Positions 26,523-36,700 of a stretch of 64,000 nt of DNA are shown one piece after another. Below the pieces are notes generated by a model. That model made no database searches and had not been told where the DNA came from. It saw only the letters and a list, made by a program, of their open reading frames with translations. Position 1 is the first letter of the stretch. Each line of letters begins with the position of its first letter. The translations under genes were made by a program, and so were the position numbers. The stretch spans positions 62,001-126,000 of the forward strand of contig JAUNAJ010000005.1 of NCBI GenBank assembly GCA_030527645.1, in the 5' to 3' direction. Origin of the DNA: Lachnospiraceae bacterium (GTDB taxonomy: Bacteria > Bacillota > Clostridia > Lachnospirales > Lachnospiraceae).

Positions 26523-26546
26523 CATAATAACAGAAAGGAACGGTAA

Positions 26547-27383
26547 ATGCTGGGATACATTACTGTAAATACCGATGAACTGAAGGGAAAGGACCAGAGA
26601 AAGTACAAAGAGTTCTACTGCGGGGTATGCAGGGATATAAAAAAACGCTCCGGTCAGTTTCCCCGGGCGTTTCTTACCTATGATATGACATTTCTTGCAA
26701 TCCTCCTGTCTTCATTGAATGAGACAGAGGAAGAACAGGAGGAAAAACGCTGCAGTCTGCATCCATTTCGCAAGACAGCCGGAATCCATAATAAATGGAC
26801 GGCTTATGCAGCTGACATGAATGTGCTTCTTACCTATTATAATCTGCTGGACGATTGGAGTGATGAAAAGAAGCTGAACAGCAGAGCTGCAGCAGGTATG
26901 ATGAGCAGAAGCAGCAGGAAAATAATGGCAGAGTACCCGAAACAGACAAAGGCGCTGGAGTCCTATCTGGAGGAGCTGCACAAAGTGGAGGCGAAAGGCT
27001 CCGATGATCTGGATCTTGCCTCCGGACTGACCGGCAGATTCTTCGGAGAATTGTTCTGTGAACAGGAGCAGGCCTGGAAAGAGGAATTGCAGGCGCTGGG
27101 CTTTTATCTGGGGAAATGGATCTACCTGATGGATGCAAGGCTTGATGTGGAGAAGGACAGTAAAAGCGGAAACTACAATCCCTTCCTCTCTATGTACGGC
27201 AAACCGGATTTTGAGGACCGGAGTTACGGGATCCTCATGATGATGGCAGCAGAAGCGGCAAAAGCCTTTGAACGGCTGCCTATCGTTGAAAATGTGGACA
27301 TCCTGCGGAATATATTGTATTCTGGTATCTGGAATACCTATCGAAAAAACTGTAATTCAGAAGAAAAGAAGAGTGAAGAATGA
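26547..27383 (+). CDS. DUF5685 family protein
   Basis: 278 residues, soluble. The start [16 protein letters not shown], the YYCGVCR-like [25 protein letters not shown] and [18 protein letters not shown] with conserved Cys, His and Asp match a family of Clostridia that I know as DUF5685. The Cys and Asp pairs suggest a metal site; the activity is unknown. The helical pattern with DDW recalls isoprenoid-type all-alpha folds, but this is only a resemblance. It overlaps the next gene by four bases (ATGA), so it is translated together with a J-domain protein. Confidence 0.8.
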   Translation: MLGYITVNTDELKGKDQRKYKEFYCGVCRDIKKRSGQFPRAFLTYDMTFLAILLSSLNETEEEQEEKRCSLHPFRKTAGIHNKWTAYAADMNVLLTYYNLLDDWSDEKKLNSRAAAGMMSRSSRKIMAEYPKQTKALESYLEELHKVEAKGSDDLDLASGLTGRFFGELFCEQEQAWKEELQALGFYLGKWIYLMDARLDVEKDSKSGNYNPFLSMYGKPDFEDRSYGILMMMAAEAAKAFERLPIVENVDILRNILYSGIWNTYRKNCNSEEKKSEE

Positions 27384-28039
27384 GAGATCCCTACGAAGTA
27401 CTCGGTGTCTCAAGGGATGCTGATACGGATGAGATAAAAAAAGCATATAGAAAACTCAGCAGAATCTATCATCCGGATGCGAATGTAAATAATCCGGACA
27501 AGGACAAGGCGGAGGAGAAATTTAAAGAGATTCAGCAGGCTTATAAGCAGATCATGGATGAAAAGGAGCATGGAACCTCCTCCTATCAGGGGCAGGATTC
27601 CACCGGCTATGGAGGCTATGGTCCCTTTGGCTACGGCTACGGCGCAGGGCAGAACCAGCGTCAAAATCAGTACGAGAATGTGGAGCAGCAGGCAGCTGCA
27701 AACTATATTAACAGCCGTCATTATCAGGAGGCGATGAATGTGCTGGATCGAATGGAGCAGCGCAGTGCCCTCTGGTATTACCTGCATGCACAGGCAAACG
27801 CAGGACTGGGCAACAATGTGAATGCCCTGTCCGATGCAAAAACTGCAGCAGAAATGGAACCTTCCAATCTGCAGTACAGAATGCTGGTTCAGAATCTGTC
27901 ACAAGGGGGCAGCTGGTATACAGCCACGGGTACCGGATACGGCTACGAGCCCTGTTCCGTTGGAGGCAGTATGGCGAATCTGTGTATGTGCTGTGCGTTG
28001 TCCAGTTGCTGCGGTCCGGGATGCTTCTGCTGTATATGA
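27380..28039 (+). CDS. J-domain protein with Cys-rich tail
   Basis: 219 residues. Residues 1-65 are a J domain, [21 protein letters not shown] with the HPD motif (YHPDANV), which activates a DnaK-type chaperone. A Gly/Tyr-rich segment (about 70-92), then helical repeats resembling TPR (about 95-175), then a short Gly/Tyr stretch lead to an unusual end with nine or so cysteines, [18 protein letters not shown]. There is no DnaJ zinc domain, so it is not the DnaJ at 61706. The Cys cluster may bind metal or be lipid-modified; this is inference. It lies between a DUF5685 gene and an unknown gene upstream of ftsH. Confidence 0.88.
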   Translation: MRDPYEVLGVSRDADTDEIKKAYRKLSRIYHPDANVNNPDKDKAEEKFKEIQQAYKQIMDEKEHGTSSYQGQDSTGYGGYGPFGYGYGAGQNQRQNQYENVEQQAAANYINSRHYQEAMNVLDRMEQRSALWYYLHAQANAGLGNNVNALSDAKTAAEMEPSNLQYRMLVQNLSQGGSWYTATGTGYGYEPCSVGGSMANLCMCCALSSCCGPGCFCCI

Positions 28040-28137
28040 TCCCTGCATGGAGCTGCCGGAAGTGCAGAAACTACGCATGCCGGCCTGTCAGAGTTTCCTG
28101 CAGGAGGCTGTAACACTTGGTCCTGAATAGAGGCAAA

Positions 28138-28782
28138 ATGGAGAGTATTATGGATAATTACAATACGTGGCAGGAGCGATTCTACCACGAAACAGAGAGA
28201 GAAGACCGGGAAGAAATATTTGAACAGGGTCTGAAGGAGGAAGGGACAACCAGGGAGAATGAGTTTCGGCAAAAGCTTTGGAACCTCAGATATGCACCGA
28301 ACAAAAGGGATAAAAGTGAGGTGGATCATTTTTTCAGGGGCTTTCTGACACTGGATAATCTGGGCCGCACAAAGCCCGGATTCTTTAACGGAAAATATAT
28401 CAGGAGGGAAATTGCTTCCCTCCGTTCCATCTGGGGACTGGACCTTGCGGAAGAGTACGGGGAACTTGGAAAGACCCTTCATTATGAAGAAATGAAGCAT
28501 CTGGCAAGAACCTATATCACAATCTGTCAGGATGATAAAAATTTCAGTACAATGATCCTGGGTGTCGGGAAACTGAGTAAGGATAAGCTTGCGGAAAAAA
28601 TTGCAGATAAGGTCTTTTTTCTGGCCAGAGTGGTACCAGGCATGCACCACTGTGAAAAAACAGTGGAACCATTTGCCGATGCCATGATCGAGGTATATTT
28701 TGAGATGTATCCGAAAAAGGCAGACCGAAGACGTTTGCAGGCAAGGCTGGACGGAGTAAAAGCAGAGGAGATTAGTGAATGA
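28138..28782 (+). CDS. conserved protein of unknown function upstream of ftsH
   Basis: About 214 residues, soluble and mostly helical by eye, without a recognised domain. The N-terminal third is highly charged (YHETEREDREEIFEQGLKEEG). A middle stretch contains IILGVGKLSKDKLAEKIADKV-like sequence (position about 140-160) and VVPGMHHCEKTVEPFADAM. The ATG at 28138 follows AGAGG; an ATG at 28150 behind GGAGAG is equally possible. Its TGA overlaps the ftsH ATG (ATGA), so the two proteins are made together, which hints at a shared process. Confidence 0.75.
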   Translation: MESIMDNYNTWQERFYHETEREDREEIFEQGLKEEGTTRENEFRQKLWNLRYAPNKRDKSEVDHFFRGFLTLDNLGRTKPGFFNGKYIRREIASLRSIWGLDLAEEYGELGKTLHYEEMKHLARTYITICQDDKNFSTMILGVGKLSKDKLAEKIADKVFFLARVVPGMHHCEKTVEPFADAMIEVYFEMYPKKADRRRLQARLDGVKAEEISE

Positions 28783-30911
28783 ATCAGGACGATAAGTTCC
28801 GACAGGACTGGGAGGATGCACTGGAACAGGAGGAGCAGGCTGCAGAAGAAAACAGAGAGAGGGAAAAAAAGGAGCAGGAGCAGAGAGAAAAGCCTGCGGA
28901 CAGAGTCGGATCGGAGAGAAGATCAGGAAGATCAGACAGAAGCCCCGTCGGAGGAGGAAAGGATCCAAAGGGCTCAGGCCCTATGAAAAATATGCAGCTG
29001 ACGCAGATCGTGATCATGGCAGCTGCCGCGCTGATGCTGATACTGGTATATTTTGGAGGGACGTCCACAGGATCTTCCTCAGAGGTCCCCTATAATCAGT
29101 TTATCAGTACGGTGGAGAACGGCAGCGTTCAGGAAGTCACGCTGCAGGGAACGAAGATCACCTTCTACACATCAGAAGAGCTGGGAACAGAAGGAGCGGC
29201 AGCAGAGGAAGGTGTGGCAGAGACCCCATCCGGACAGAGCAGTTCGGCGACCGTTCGTTACAGCTATCAGACGAAGCTGGTGGGCGATGAGAATTCTCTC
29301 GTAGAGCTTCTGAAGGATACGGATATCACGTTCCGAAAGAAAGAACCATCTGCAATGTCAGAGGTTCTTAATCTGGTACTGAACATCGCCATTCCCCTGG
29401 TGATCTTCCTGGTGGGCATGATGTTTATCATGCGTCGATCCGGCGGAGGCGGAGTCATGGGAATCGGCAAGAGCAAGGCCAAAACCTATATACAGAAGGA
29501 GACAGGTGTTACCTTTAAGGATGTAGCCGGTGAGGACGAGGCCAAGGAATCTCTGCAGGAGGTGGTAGGCTTCCTGCATGAGCCGGAGAAATATACCCGG
29601 ATCGGAGCAAAGCTTCCCAAGGGTGTTCTTCTGGTGGGACCTCCAGGAACCGGCAAAACCCTGCTGGCAAAGGCTGTGGCCGGTGAAGCCCATGCTCCAT
29701 TCTTCTCCCTGTCCGGTTCGGAATTTGTTGAGATGTTTGTGGGTGTCGGTGCATCCCGTGTTCGTGATCTTTTTGAAGAGGCAAAGAAAAATGCTCCCTG
29801 CATCATCTTTATCGATGAGATCGATGCAATCGGTAAATCCAGAGACAGCCATATGGGCGGCAATGACGAGAGAGAACAGACGCTGAATCAGCTGCTGGCT
29901 GAAATGGACGGCTTTGACAGCTCCAAAGGAATTCTGATCCTGGCAGCAACCAACCGTCCCGAAATCCTGGATCCGGCACTGCTTCGTCCGGGACGCTTTG
30001 ACCGCCGGGTCATTGTTGACCGGCCGGATCTCCGGGGACGTGTCAATATCCTGAAGGTGCATGCGGAAAAGGTTTCACTGGATGAGACGGTGGATCTGGA
30101 TGAGATTGCTTTGGCTACATCAGGTGCTGTGGGCTCCGATCTTGCCAACATGGTGAACGAGGCAGCCATTCTTGCAGTTAAGAATGGAAGAAATGCGGTA
30201 TCACAGAAGGATCTGTTTGAGGCAGTGGAAGTGGTTCTGGTTGGAAAGGAGAAGAAAGACCGTATTCTCAGTAAGGAGGAGAGACGGATCGTATCCTACC
30301 ATGAGGTTGGCCATGCCCTGATCAATGCCCTTCAGAAGGATGCAGAGCCGGTCCAGAAGATCACCATCGTTCCCCGTACCATGGGAGCTCTCGGCTATGT
30401 GATGCAGGTACCGGAGGAAGAGAAATATCTGAATTCCAGAAGCGAGCTGGAGGCAATGGTCATCGGTCTTCTGGGAGGGCGTGCAGCAGAAGAGCTGGTC
30501 TTCAACAGTGTAACGACCGGTGCTTCCAATGATATCGAGAGGGCAACGAAAATCGTTCGGGCAATGATTACCCAGTACGGTATGTCTGATACCTTCGGCC
30601 TGATGAGCCTTGCTCAGCAGCAGGATCAGTATCTGAATGGAAGAGTGGTTATGAACTGCGGAGATGCCACGGCGGCTGAGATCGATCATGAGATCATGCA
30701 GGTGCTGAAGGAATCCTATGAGAAGGCAAAGGAGATGCTGTCCGGGAACAGGGATGTTCTGGATCGGATTGCTGATTTCCTGATCCGGCGGGAGACTATT
30801 ACCGGAAAGGAATTTATGGAATTGTATCATCAGGTATTGAAGGAACGGGAAAAAAGTGATCCTGAGTACTATTTTGATGAGGAGGACGAGGAAGAACGTC
30901 CGGAGGAATAA
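28779..30911 (+). CDS. ftsH: ATP-dependent membrane zinc protease FtsH
   Basis: 710 residues. It unfolds and degrades membrane and short-lived cytoplasmic proteins. Two membrane helices (about 74-93 and 197-218) flank the outside domain. The AAA module has Walker A GPPGTGKT (287-294), Walker B IIFIDEID (342-349) and the second region RPGRFDRR. The protease zinc site reads HEVGH (508-512), where most FtsH have HEAGH; the later Asp of NDIERAT is the third ligand. The first 72 residues before the first helix are an extra, strongly charged segment. It overlaps the unknown gene upstream by four bases. Confidence 0.95.
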   Translation: MNQDDKFRQDWEDALEQEEQAAEENREREKKEQEQREKPADRVGSERRSGRSDRSPVGGGKDPKGSGPMKNMQLTQIVIMAAAALMLILVYFGGTSTGSSSEVPYNQFISTVENGSVQEVTLQGTKITFYTSEELGTEGAAAEEGVAETPSGQSSSATVRYSYQTKLVGDENSLVELLKDTDITFRKKEPSAMSEVLNLVLNIAIPLVIFLVGMMFIMRRSGGGGVMGIGKSKAKTYIQKETGVTFKDVAGEDEAKESLQEVVGFLHEPEKYTRIGAKLPKGVLLVGPPGTGKTLLAKAVAGEAHAPFFSLSGSEFVEMFVGVGASRVRDLFEEAKKNAPCIIFIDEIDAIGKSRDSHMGGNDEREQTLNQLLAEMDGFDSSKGILILAATNRPEILDPALLRPGRFDRRVIVDRPDLRGRVNILKVHAEKVSLDETVDLDEIALATSGAVGSDLANMVNEAAILAVKNGRNAVSQKDLFEAVEVVLVGKEKKDRILSKEERRIVSYHEVGHALINALQKDAEPVQKITIVPRTMGALGYVMQVPEEEKYLNSRSELEAMVIGLLGGRAAEELVFNSVTTGASNDIERATKIVRAMITQYGMSDTFGLMSLAQQQDQYLNGRVVMNCGDATAAEIDHEIMQVLKESYEKAKEMLSGNRDVLDRIADFLIRRETITGKEFMELYHQVLKEREKSDPEYYFDEEDEEERPEE

Positions 30912-30939
30912 AAAGACAGCTGGTGAGGGCAGGTGAAGC

Positions 30940-32817
30940 ATGGCATTTCAGATTGAAGAGGAATTAAAAAAACTGCCTGGAAAACCCGGTGTATATCTGA
31001 TGCATGATGCAAAGGATGAGATCATATATGTAGGAAAGGCAGTCAGCCTGAAAAACAGGGTCCGTCAGTACTTTCAAAGCAGCAGAAACAAGGGGCTGAA
31101 GATTGAATCGATGGTCCCTCAGATTGCCAGATTTGAGTATATTGTAACTGATTCGGAGCTGGAGGCACTGGTTCTGGAATGCAACCTGATCAAGGAATAC
31201 AGACCAAAGTACAACACCATGCTGAAGGATGACAAGGCCTATCCTTTTATTCAGGTTACGCTGCAGGAAACCTATCCGCGGGTACTGTTTGCCCGGCAGA
31301 TGAAGAAGGACAAGTCGAAGTACTTCGGTCCCTATACCAGTGCGGGGGCGGTAAAGGAAACGATTGAGCTGGTGCGAAAGCTGTACAGACTGAGGTCCTG
31401 CAGCAAGAAGCTTCCGGCTGAGCAGGGGCGAGACCGTCCCTGCCTGTACCATCATATCCATCAGTGCAAGGCGCCCTGTCAGGGCTGGGTCACACCTGAG
31501 GCTTACAGAAAGCAGGTGGATCAGGCGCTGCGCTTCCTGAATGGAAATTTTCAGGAGGAGCTGAAGGAGCTGGAGGCTAAGATGCAGAAGGCATCCGAGG
31601 AATGGCGGTTCGAAGAGGCTGCTGAGCTGAGGGATCTGATCGAAAGTGTGAAGAGGATCGGTGAGCATCAGAAGATCACTGTAGGAAATGGTGAGGAAAG
31701 GGATGTCATCGCTCTTGCAGAGGAAGGCTCTGATGCTGTGGTGCAGGTGTTCTTTGTCAGAGACGGAAAGATCATCGGGAGAGAGCATTATTTTCTCAGG
31801 ACGGCTCCCGGAGAGACCAGAGGAGACTGCATGCTTTCTTTTTTGAAGCAGTATTATGCCGGAACCCCCTTTATCCCAAGGGAAATCCTGCTATCGGATG
31901 AGGTGGAGGAGAAGGAGATCCTTGAATCCTTCCTGACTCAGAAGCGGGGACATGCAGTACACATTCTGGTACCGAAGAAAGGAACCAAGGAAAAACTTGT
32001 CCTGCTGGCAAAGCGCAATGCATCCATTGTTCTGGAACAGGACAGAGAGCGGCTGAAACGAGAGGAAGGCCGTACCATCGGAGCGATACATCAGATCGGT
32101 GAATGGCTGGGAATGGAGCCGCCGAAACGGATCGAGGCCTACGACATCTCCAATATCAGCGGTTTTCAATCGGTTGGTTCAATGGTCGTATACGAGAAGG
32201 GAAAACCTAAAAGGGCAGATTACAGAAAGTTTCGGATCAAAACAGTGGAAGGCCCCAATGACTATGCCAGTATGGAGGAAGTGCTGAGCAGAAGATTCAA
32301 GAGAGGTCTTCAGGAGGATTCCGGCTTTGAAGTGCTGCCGGATCTGATCATGATGGACGGTGGACGGGGACAGGTGAATATCTGTCTTCAGGTGCTGGAT
32401 CAGCTGGGGCTCAAGATCCCTGTATGCGGAATGGTGAAGGATGATCATCATCGAACCAGAGGACTCTATTACAATAATATAGAAATTCCCATTGACACAT
32501 CCGGTGAGGGTTTTCACCTGATCACAAGGATTCAGGATGAGGCACACAGATTTGCCATTGAATACCATAGACTTCTGCGCAGCAAGGGGCAGGTGCATTC
32601 TGTTCTGGACGATATCCCCCATGTGGGACCGGCCAGAAGAAAGGAGCTGATGAAGCACTATCAGAGTCTGGAGGCAGTCAAAGAGGCATCGGTAGAGGAA
32701 CTGAAACAGCTGTCTTCCATGAATGAACGGGCAGCGCAGTCTGTGTATGATTTTCTGCATGGAACCGGCATGAATGAGGAAAAGAAGGGAGAGACAAATG
32801 CAAAAGAAGAAAATTGA
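30940..32817 (+). CDS. uvrC: excinuclease ABC subunit C
   Basis: 625 residues. UvrC makes both cuts around a DNA lesion in nucleotide excision repair. The GIY-YIG nuclease is at residues 14-90 ([19 protein letters not shown]), a UVR domain for UvrB binding near 200-235, the RNase H-like second nuclease with [10 protein letters not shown] (about 395) and MMDGGRGQ, and two helix-hairpin-helix motifs at the end. It follows ftsH by 28 bases and overlaps hprK by 20 bases. Confidence 0.96.
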   Translation: MAFQIEEELKKLPGKPGVYLMHDAKDEIIYVGKAVSLKNRVRQYFQSSRNKGLKIESMVPQIARFEYIVTDSELEALVLECNLIKEYRPKYNTMLKDDKAYPFIQVTLQETYPRVLFARQMKKDKSKYFGPYTSAGAVKETIELVRKLYRLRSCSKKLPAEQGRDRPCLYHHIHQCKAPCQGWVTPEAYRKQVDQALRFLNGNFQEELKELEAKMQKASEEWRFEEAAELRDLIESVKRIGEHQKITVGNGEERDVIALAEEGSDAVVQVFFVRDGKIIGREHYFLRTAPGETRGDCMLSFLKQYYAGTPFIPREILLSDEVEEKEILESFLTQKRGHAVHILVPKKGTKEKLVLLAKRNASIVLEQDRERLKREEGRTIGAIHQIGEWLGMEPPKRIEAYDISNISGFQSVGSMVVYEKGKPKRADYRKFRIKTVEGPNDYASMEEVLSRRFKRGLQEDSGFEVLPDLIMMDGGRGQVNICLQVLDQLGLKIPVCGMVKDDHHRTRGLYYNNIEIPIDTSGEGFHLITRIQDEAHRFAIEYHRLLRSKGQVHSVLDDIPHVGPARRKELMKHYQSLEAVKEASVEELKQLSSMNERAAQSVYDFLHGTGMNEEKKGETNAKEEN

Positions 32818-33736
32818 GCTTCAGAAGGTAATGGAATCCATGAAGCTGGTGAATATGACACCGGAGATCGATCTGGCGGAGCGGTACATTACCGTACCGG
32901 AGCTGAATCGTCCGGCATTGCAGCTGGCGGGATATTTTGAGCATTTCGAGAAGGAACGTGTTCAGGTGATCGGATACGTAGAGTATACGTATCTGGACAG
33001 TCTCGGAGAAGAAAGAAAATATGAAGCCTACGAGGAGCTGATCTCCCGGGGAGTTCCCTGCGTGATCTTTACCACAGAGGTGATTCCGTCTCAGCGGTAT
33101 CTGGATCTTGCCATGCAGTATCAGGTACCTACCTTTACTACAAAAAGAAGCACCTCTTCCTTCTCTGCAGAACTGATGCGGTGGCTTGGTGTACAGCTGG
33201 CACCTACCATTTCGATCCATGGCGTACTGGTGGATGTAATGGGTGAGGGTATCCTGATCATGGGTGAAAGCGGCATCGGAAAGTCTGAGGCGGCTCTGGA
33301 GCTTGTAAAGCGAGGACATCGACTGGTCAGTGACGATGTGGTTGAGATCAGCCGTGTATCAGAGGTTACGCTGGTTGGTTCTGCACCTGATATTACAAGG
33401 CACTTTATTGAGCTCCGCGGAATCGGAATCATCGATGTAAAGACGTTGTTCGGTATCCAGAGTGTTGAGAATACAAAATCCATCGATCTGGTGATCCAGC
33501 TGGAGGACTGGGACAAGGATAAGGAGTACGACCGCATGGGACTGGAGGAGCAGTATATTGAATTCCTGGGGAATAAGGTTGTTTCCCATACTCTTCCTGT
33601 TCGTCCGGGCCGAAATCTTGCGATCATCGTTGAGACAGCAGCGATCAATCACAGACAGAAGAAGATGGGCTATAATGCAGCGAAGGAGCTGTACCGCCGT
33701 GTTACAGATAATCTGGCAAAAAAACGTCAGCAGTAG
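32798..33736 (+). CDS. hprK: HPr kinase/phosphorylase
   Basis: 312 residues. It phosphorylates HPr at Ser46 and so controls carbon catabolite repression. The P-loop GESGIGKS is at 156-163, followed by LVSDDVVEI, and the C-terminal signature [17 protein letters not shown]. The ATG at 32798 follows AAGGGAGAG and gives the usual length. It starts inside the end of uvrC. Confidence 0.95.
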   Translation: MQKKKIELQKVMESMKLVNMTPEIDLAERYITVPELNRPALQLAGYFEHFEKERVQVIGYVEYTYLDSLGEERKYEAYEELISRGVPCVIFTTEVIPSQRYLDLAMQYQVPTFTTKRSTSSFSAELMRWLGVQLAPTISIHGVLVDVMGEGILIMGESGIGKSEAALELVKRGHRLVSDDVVEISRVSEVTLVGSAPDITRHFIELRGIGIIDVKTLFGIQSVENTKSIDLVIQLEDWDKDKEYDRMGLEEQYIEFLGNKVVSHTLPVRPGRNLAIIVETAAINHRQKKMGYNAAKELYRRVTDNLAKKRQQ

Positions 33737-33786
33737 GCAGCCGGCGAAGAGGACCGGATAGGAAATCCGGGAAGAAATAACTGAAA

Positions 33787-33839
33787 AGCAGCAAAAAGGA
33801 AAGGATCGCGTTCTGTGCGATCCTTTCCTTTTTGCTGCT
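33787..33839. terminator. 23-bp bidirectional terminator
   Basis: A perfect 23-bp stem with a 7-base loop (33787-33809 with 33817-33839) between convergent hprK and the penicillin-binding protein gene. The inner arm holds A5 and T5 runs suited to both directions. Confidence 0.85.
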
Positions 33840-33863
33840 ATATATCCTGGTCAGATCATTCAA

Positions 33864-36389
33864 TCATTCTCCGAAAGACGATTCCTGCGTGTCATCAGAA
33901 TGATCGTCTTCGTTTTCATCCGGTTCATCATGCTGATCCTCATCTCTGTTTGCATCCTCATCATCGTCTTCGTCCGGAGCCGGAGTCGGAGTCGGAGTAG
34001 GAGTGGCAGTCGGAGCCGGTGTCGGAGTCGGAGTAGGTGCTACATAGCACTGCGTACAGGTGCTTCCCGGTATCGTGCTTGTATCAAAGTATTCTGTGAT
34101 CGTGCTGCAGCCCCTTCCTGCAAGGAGGCCTGTTCTGGCACAGAGCGTTGTCTGCTGCACTGTCTCCGGCACAGAGAAGGATTGATTGAACAGCTGCTTT
34201 TCCTCAGTGATCCTGTTCATGACACTGGTCCACAGAGTTTTATGGAAATTCCTGTATTCCTCCGGAAGTTCCACACTGACATCACAGCCGGCCCAGATGG
34301 CAGAGGTATAATAGGGAGTAAAGCCTGCAAAGACCAGATCTCTGTATACAGAGGTGGTACCGGTTTTGCCGGCAACCGTCATGTTATCCAGCTGAAACTC
34401 AACACCGGTGCCGTAGCTGACGACATCTTCCATGGCGCTGGTCAGCAGATAAGCAGTGCTTTCGCTGAGAACTCTGGACTGGATCAGTGTGTGGTCCAGG
34501 ATCACATTGCCGGAGGAATCCTCTACTCTTGTGTAGAAGGTCGGTGCAGTGTAGATTCCCTGGTTGGCGATCATTGCATAAGCAGCTGTCAGCTCCAGAT
34601 TGCTGACACCGTTGGTAATTCCTCCGAGCGCCAGGGGCTGGATCACATCGTTTGCTTCCGCTGTAGGATCTGCAACCAGCTTTTCGAAGCCCATTTTCAG
34701 AAGATACTCGATACCGGTTTCCGGAGTGATCTCATCCAGTACCTTCACGGCAGGAATATTATAGGAATTCTGGATCGCGGTACGGATCGTCACATCACCG
34801 TGGTAGGCATTGTCTGCATTATGAATAGGACTTCCGTCTGAGTAGTTGTAGGGCTCATCTGCAAGTACGGTGGCAAGTGTAATCTCACCCAGATCAAGAG
34901 CCGGCCCATAGGTGGACAGGATCTTAAAGGTGGAACCGGGCTGGCGGTAGGAATCGGTCGCTCGGTTCAGAGTAAGGCTTGCTGTTTTTTCGCCGCGGCC
35001 TCCAACAATGCCAAGAACATAGGAATTGGTCTGATCCAGAACTGTCATCGCTGCCTGAGGCTGCGGTGTGCAGGTATGCCATTCGGCAATGATTTCGTCT
35101 GTCCCTACCACTGCTGCCTTGTACTGTTCAATATAGCTGACGGCCTCTTCCTCCGTGTCAAAGATCAGGTCAAAGTCCGGATCAAAATTCCTGAAATACA
35201 GCTGCAGCATCTCGCGGCTGTAATTCTGCAGCGTTCCGTCCTGGCTCTGAACGGTCATAGCCCAGTCGAGGGCAACAGTTACCGTTTCCGGATAATTGGC
35301 CTCGTTCTGAAATTCCTCATCCATGATCGCCTGGATCGTCGAATCCTGCGTAGTATAGATCCGAAGACCGCCGCTGTAGATCGCATTGTTTGCCTGTACC
35401 TCTGTGTATCCCTTCTGCTCCATCAGATCCTTCTTCAGCTGAACGATGGTTTCGTCGACAAAATAGGAATAGGGCTCTTCCGTCGGAGTGGTCTCTGAAT
35501 GCATGGCAATTCTTTCATAGACGGAATCGGCTAGTGCCTCCCGGTACTGTTCTTCCGTAATATATTCCTGCTCCAGCATGTCACCCAGTACCTTTTCCCG
35601 GCGAATTGCATTGTTTTCCGGATAGGTAATGGGATTCCACTTTGTGGGATTCTGAGGAATGGCTGCAAGTACTGCGCATTCAGAGAGAGTAAGGTCGGAG
35701 CTTTCCTTTCCGAAGTACTTCTCCGCTGCTGTCTGGATTCCGTAGCAGCCGGATCCGAAGTTCACGGTGTTCAGATAGTTTTCCAGAATGACTGCCTTGG
35801 TATCCCTTCCGTCGGCAGTCAGGGCAGCCTCCAGCTTTACCGCCAGGTACTGTTCCTGGAGCTTTCGCTTGATGCTCTGGATCCGCGTCTCTTCTGTCCA
35901 GTCTGTAAAGACATTATTTTTCAGCAGCTGCTGGGTAATGGTGCTGGCACCCTCCGTTCGGCGAAGTCCTGTGCTGATGGCAACCGCTACCGCACGAAGC
36001 ATTCCCTGGGGGTCAATACCGTTGTGGGTATAGAAACGGGAATCCTCGATCGCAACGATGGCATGCTGCATGTCCTCAGGAATCTCGCTGATGGATACTG
36101 AGACTCTGTTTCCTTCAGAGGAATTCAGCTGCTGGATCAGAGTACCCTGAGAATCATAGATCATGGTAGCCTGGCCCAGAGGCATGATATTTACATCTTC
36201 AATGTCCGGTGCACTGTCGATGGTTCCCCGGTACGCACCGATACCCAGCATCGTTCCTGTTACGATTACAGCTGCGATCACAAACAGGACAATCCGGAGG
36301 GCAGAGACACCTGCACTTTTTCCCAGCATTTCGGAGCGGGAATCCAGCTCCTTCAGCCGTTTCTTAACTCCCTTTCTTCCAAGATTCAT
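33864..36389 (-). CDS. class A penicillin-binding protein (PBP1A type)
   Basis: 841 residues. It polymerises and cross-links peptidoglycan outside the membrane. After one N-terminal membrane helix (about 30-52) come a GT51 glycosyltransferase domain with EDSRFYTHNGID (catalytic Glu about 115) and a transpeptidase domain with SxxK at Ser486 (STFK), SYN and KTGTT from Lys675. The C-terminus has four cysteines in a CARTG...CST...CTQC stretch, then a Pro/Thr-rich repeat (PTPTPTPAPTATP) and an acidic Asp/Glu tail of about 45 residues. AAAGGAGG precedes the ATG on the minus strand. Confidence 0.94.
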   Translation of the reverse strand: MNLGRKGVKKRLKELDSRSEMLGKSAGVSALRIVLFVIAAVIVTGTMLGIGAYRGTIDSAPDIEDVNIMPLGQATMIYDSQGTLIQQLNSSEGNRVSVSISEIPEDMQHAIVAIEDSRFYTHNGIDPQGMLRAVAVAISTGLRRTEGASTITQQLLKNNVFTDWTEETRIQSIKRKLQEQYLAVKLEAALTADGRDTKAVILENYLNTVNFGSGCYGIQTAAEKYFGKESSDLTLSECAVLAAIPQNPTKWNPITYPENNAIRREKVLGDMLEQEYITEEQYREALADSVYERIAMHSETTPTEEPYSYFVDETIVQLKKDLMEQKGYTEVQANNAIYSGGLRIYTTQDSTIQAIMDEEFQNEANYPETVTVALDWAMTVQSQDGTLQNYSREMLQLYFRNFDPDFDLIFDTEEEAVSYIEQYKAAVVGTDEIIAEWHTCTPQPQAAMTVLDQTNSYVLGIVGGRGEKTASLTLNRATDSYRQPGSTFKILSTYGPALDLGEITLATVLADEPYNYSDGSPIHNADNAYHGDVTIRTAIQNSYNIPAVKVLDEITPETGIEYLLKMGFEKLVADPTAEANDVIQPLALGGITNGVSNLELTAAYAMIANQGIYTAPTFYTRVEDSSGNVILDHTLIQSRVLSESTAYLLTSAMEDVVSYGTGVEFQLDNMTVAGKTGTTSVYRDLVFAGFTPYYTSAIWAGCDVSVELPEEYRNFHKTLWTSVMNRITEEKQLFNQSFSVPETVQQTTLCARTGLLAGRGCSTITEYFDTSTIPGSTCTQCYVAPTPTPTPAPTATPTPTPTPAPDEDDDEDANRDEDQHDEPDENEDDHSDDTQESSFGE

Positions 36390-36700
36390 ATGTTACCTCC
36401 TTTGGGGTGATCTGCTCATGCATGTACGGAGTCAAAACTCAGCACCTGAAGAGGTGGGAGCCTGTACTCCTGAGATGACCGTTCTTCCCGGAATTATAGA
36501 AGAATAATCAGCTTCAGTATAACAAAATTCATATTATAAGGAAAGCATCACGAAAAAATTCACATTTGCGTGCACTGTGAACGTTACTGTTCCCGGGAAA
36601 CCTCCCCTTCATGCTTCGTAATGTACACAGAGTGCTAGTTTACAGTGGAAATGAGCTGAGTTCCTATGATATCATGATGGAACAGAGAGGAGAGGAGTCT
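36390..36700. other. 311-base divergent intergenic region
   Basis: It separates the penicillin-binding protein gene (minus) from yigZ (plus). A fold can be drawn at 36438-36474: CTCAG pairs with CTGAG around CACCT-GAAG-AGGTG and a short GAG/CTC stem. A GTGAAC motif lies at 36577, followed by GTTACTGTTCCCGGG. No promoter on either strand reaches near-consensus quality; A/T-rich TATAAT and TATACT words occur at about 36515-36540 on the minus strand without a good -35. Confidence 0.4.

Noticed and set aside
33960-34045. Short tandem repeats that look like a repeat array
   Set aside because: The period is 6 bases and encodes the Pro/Thr repeat of the penicillin-binding protein; there are no spacers as in a CRISPR array.
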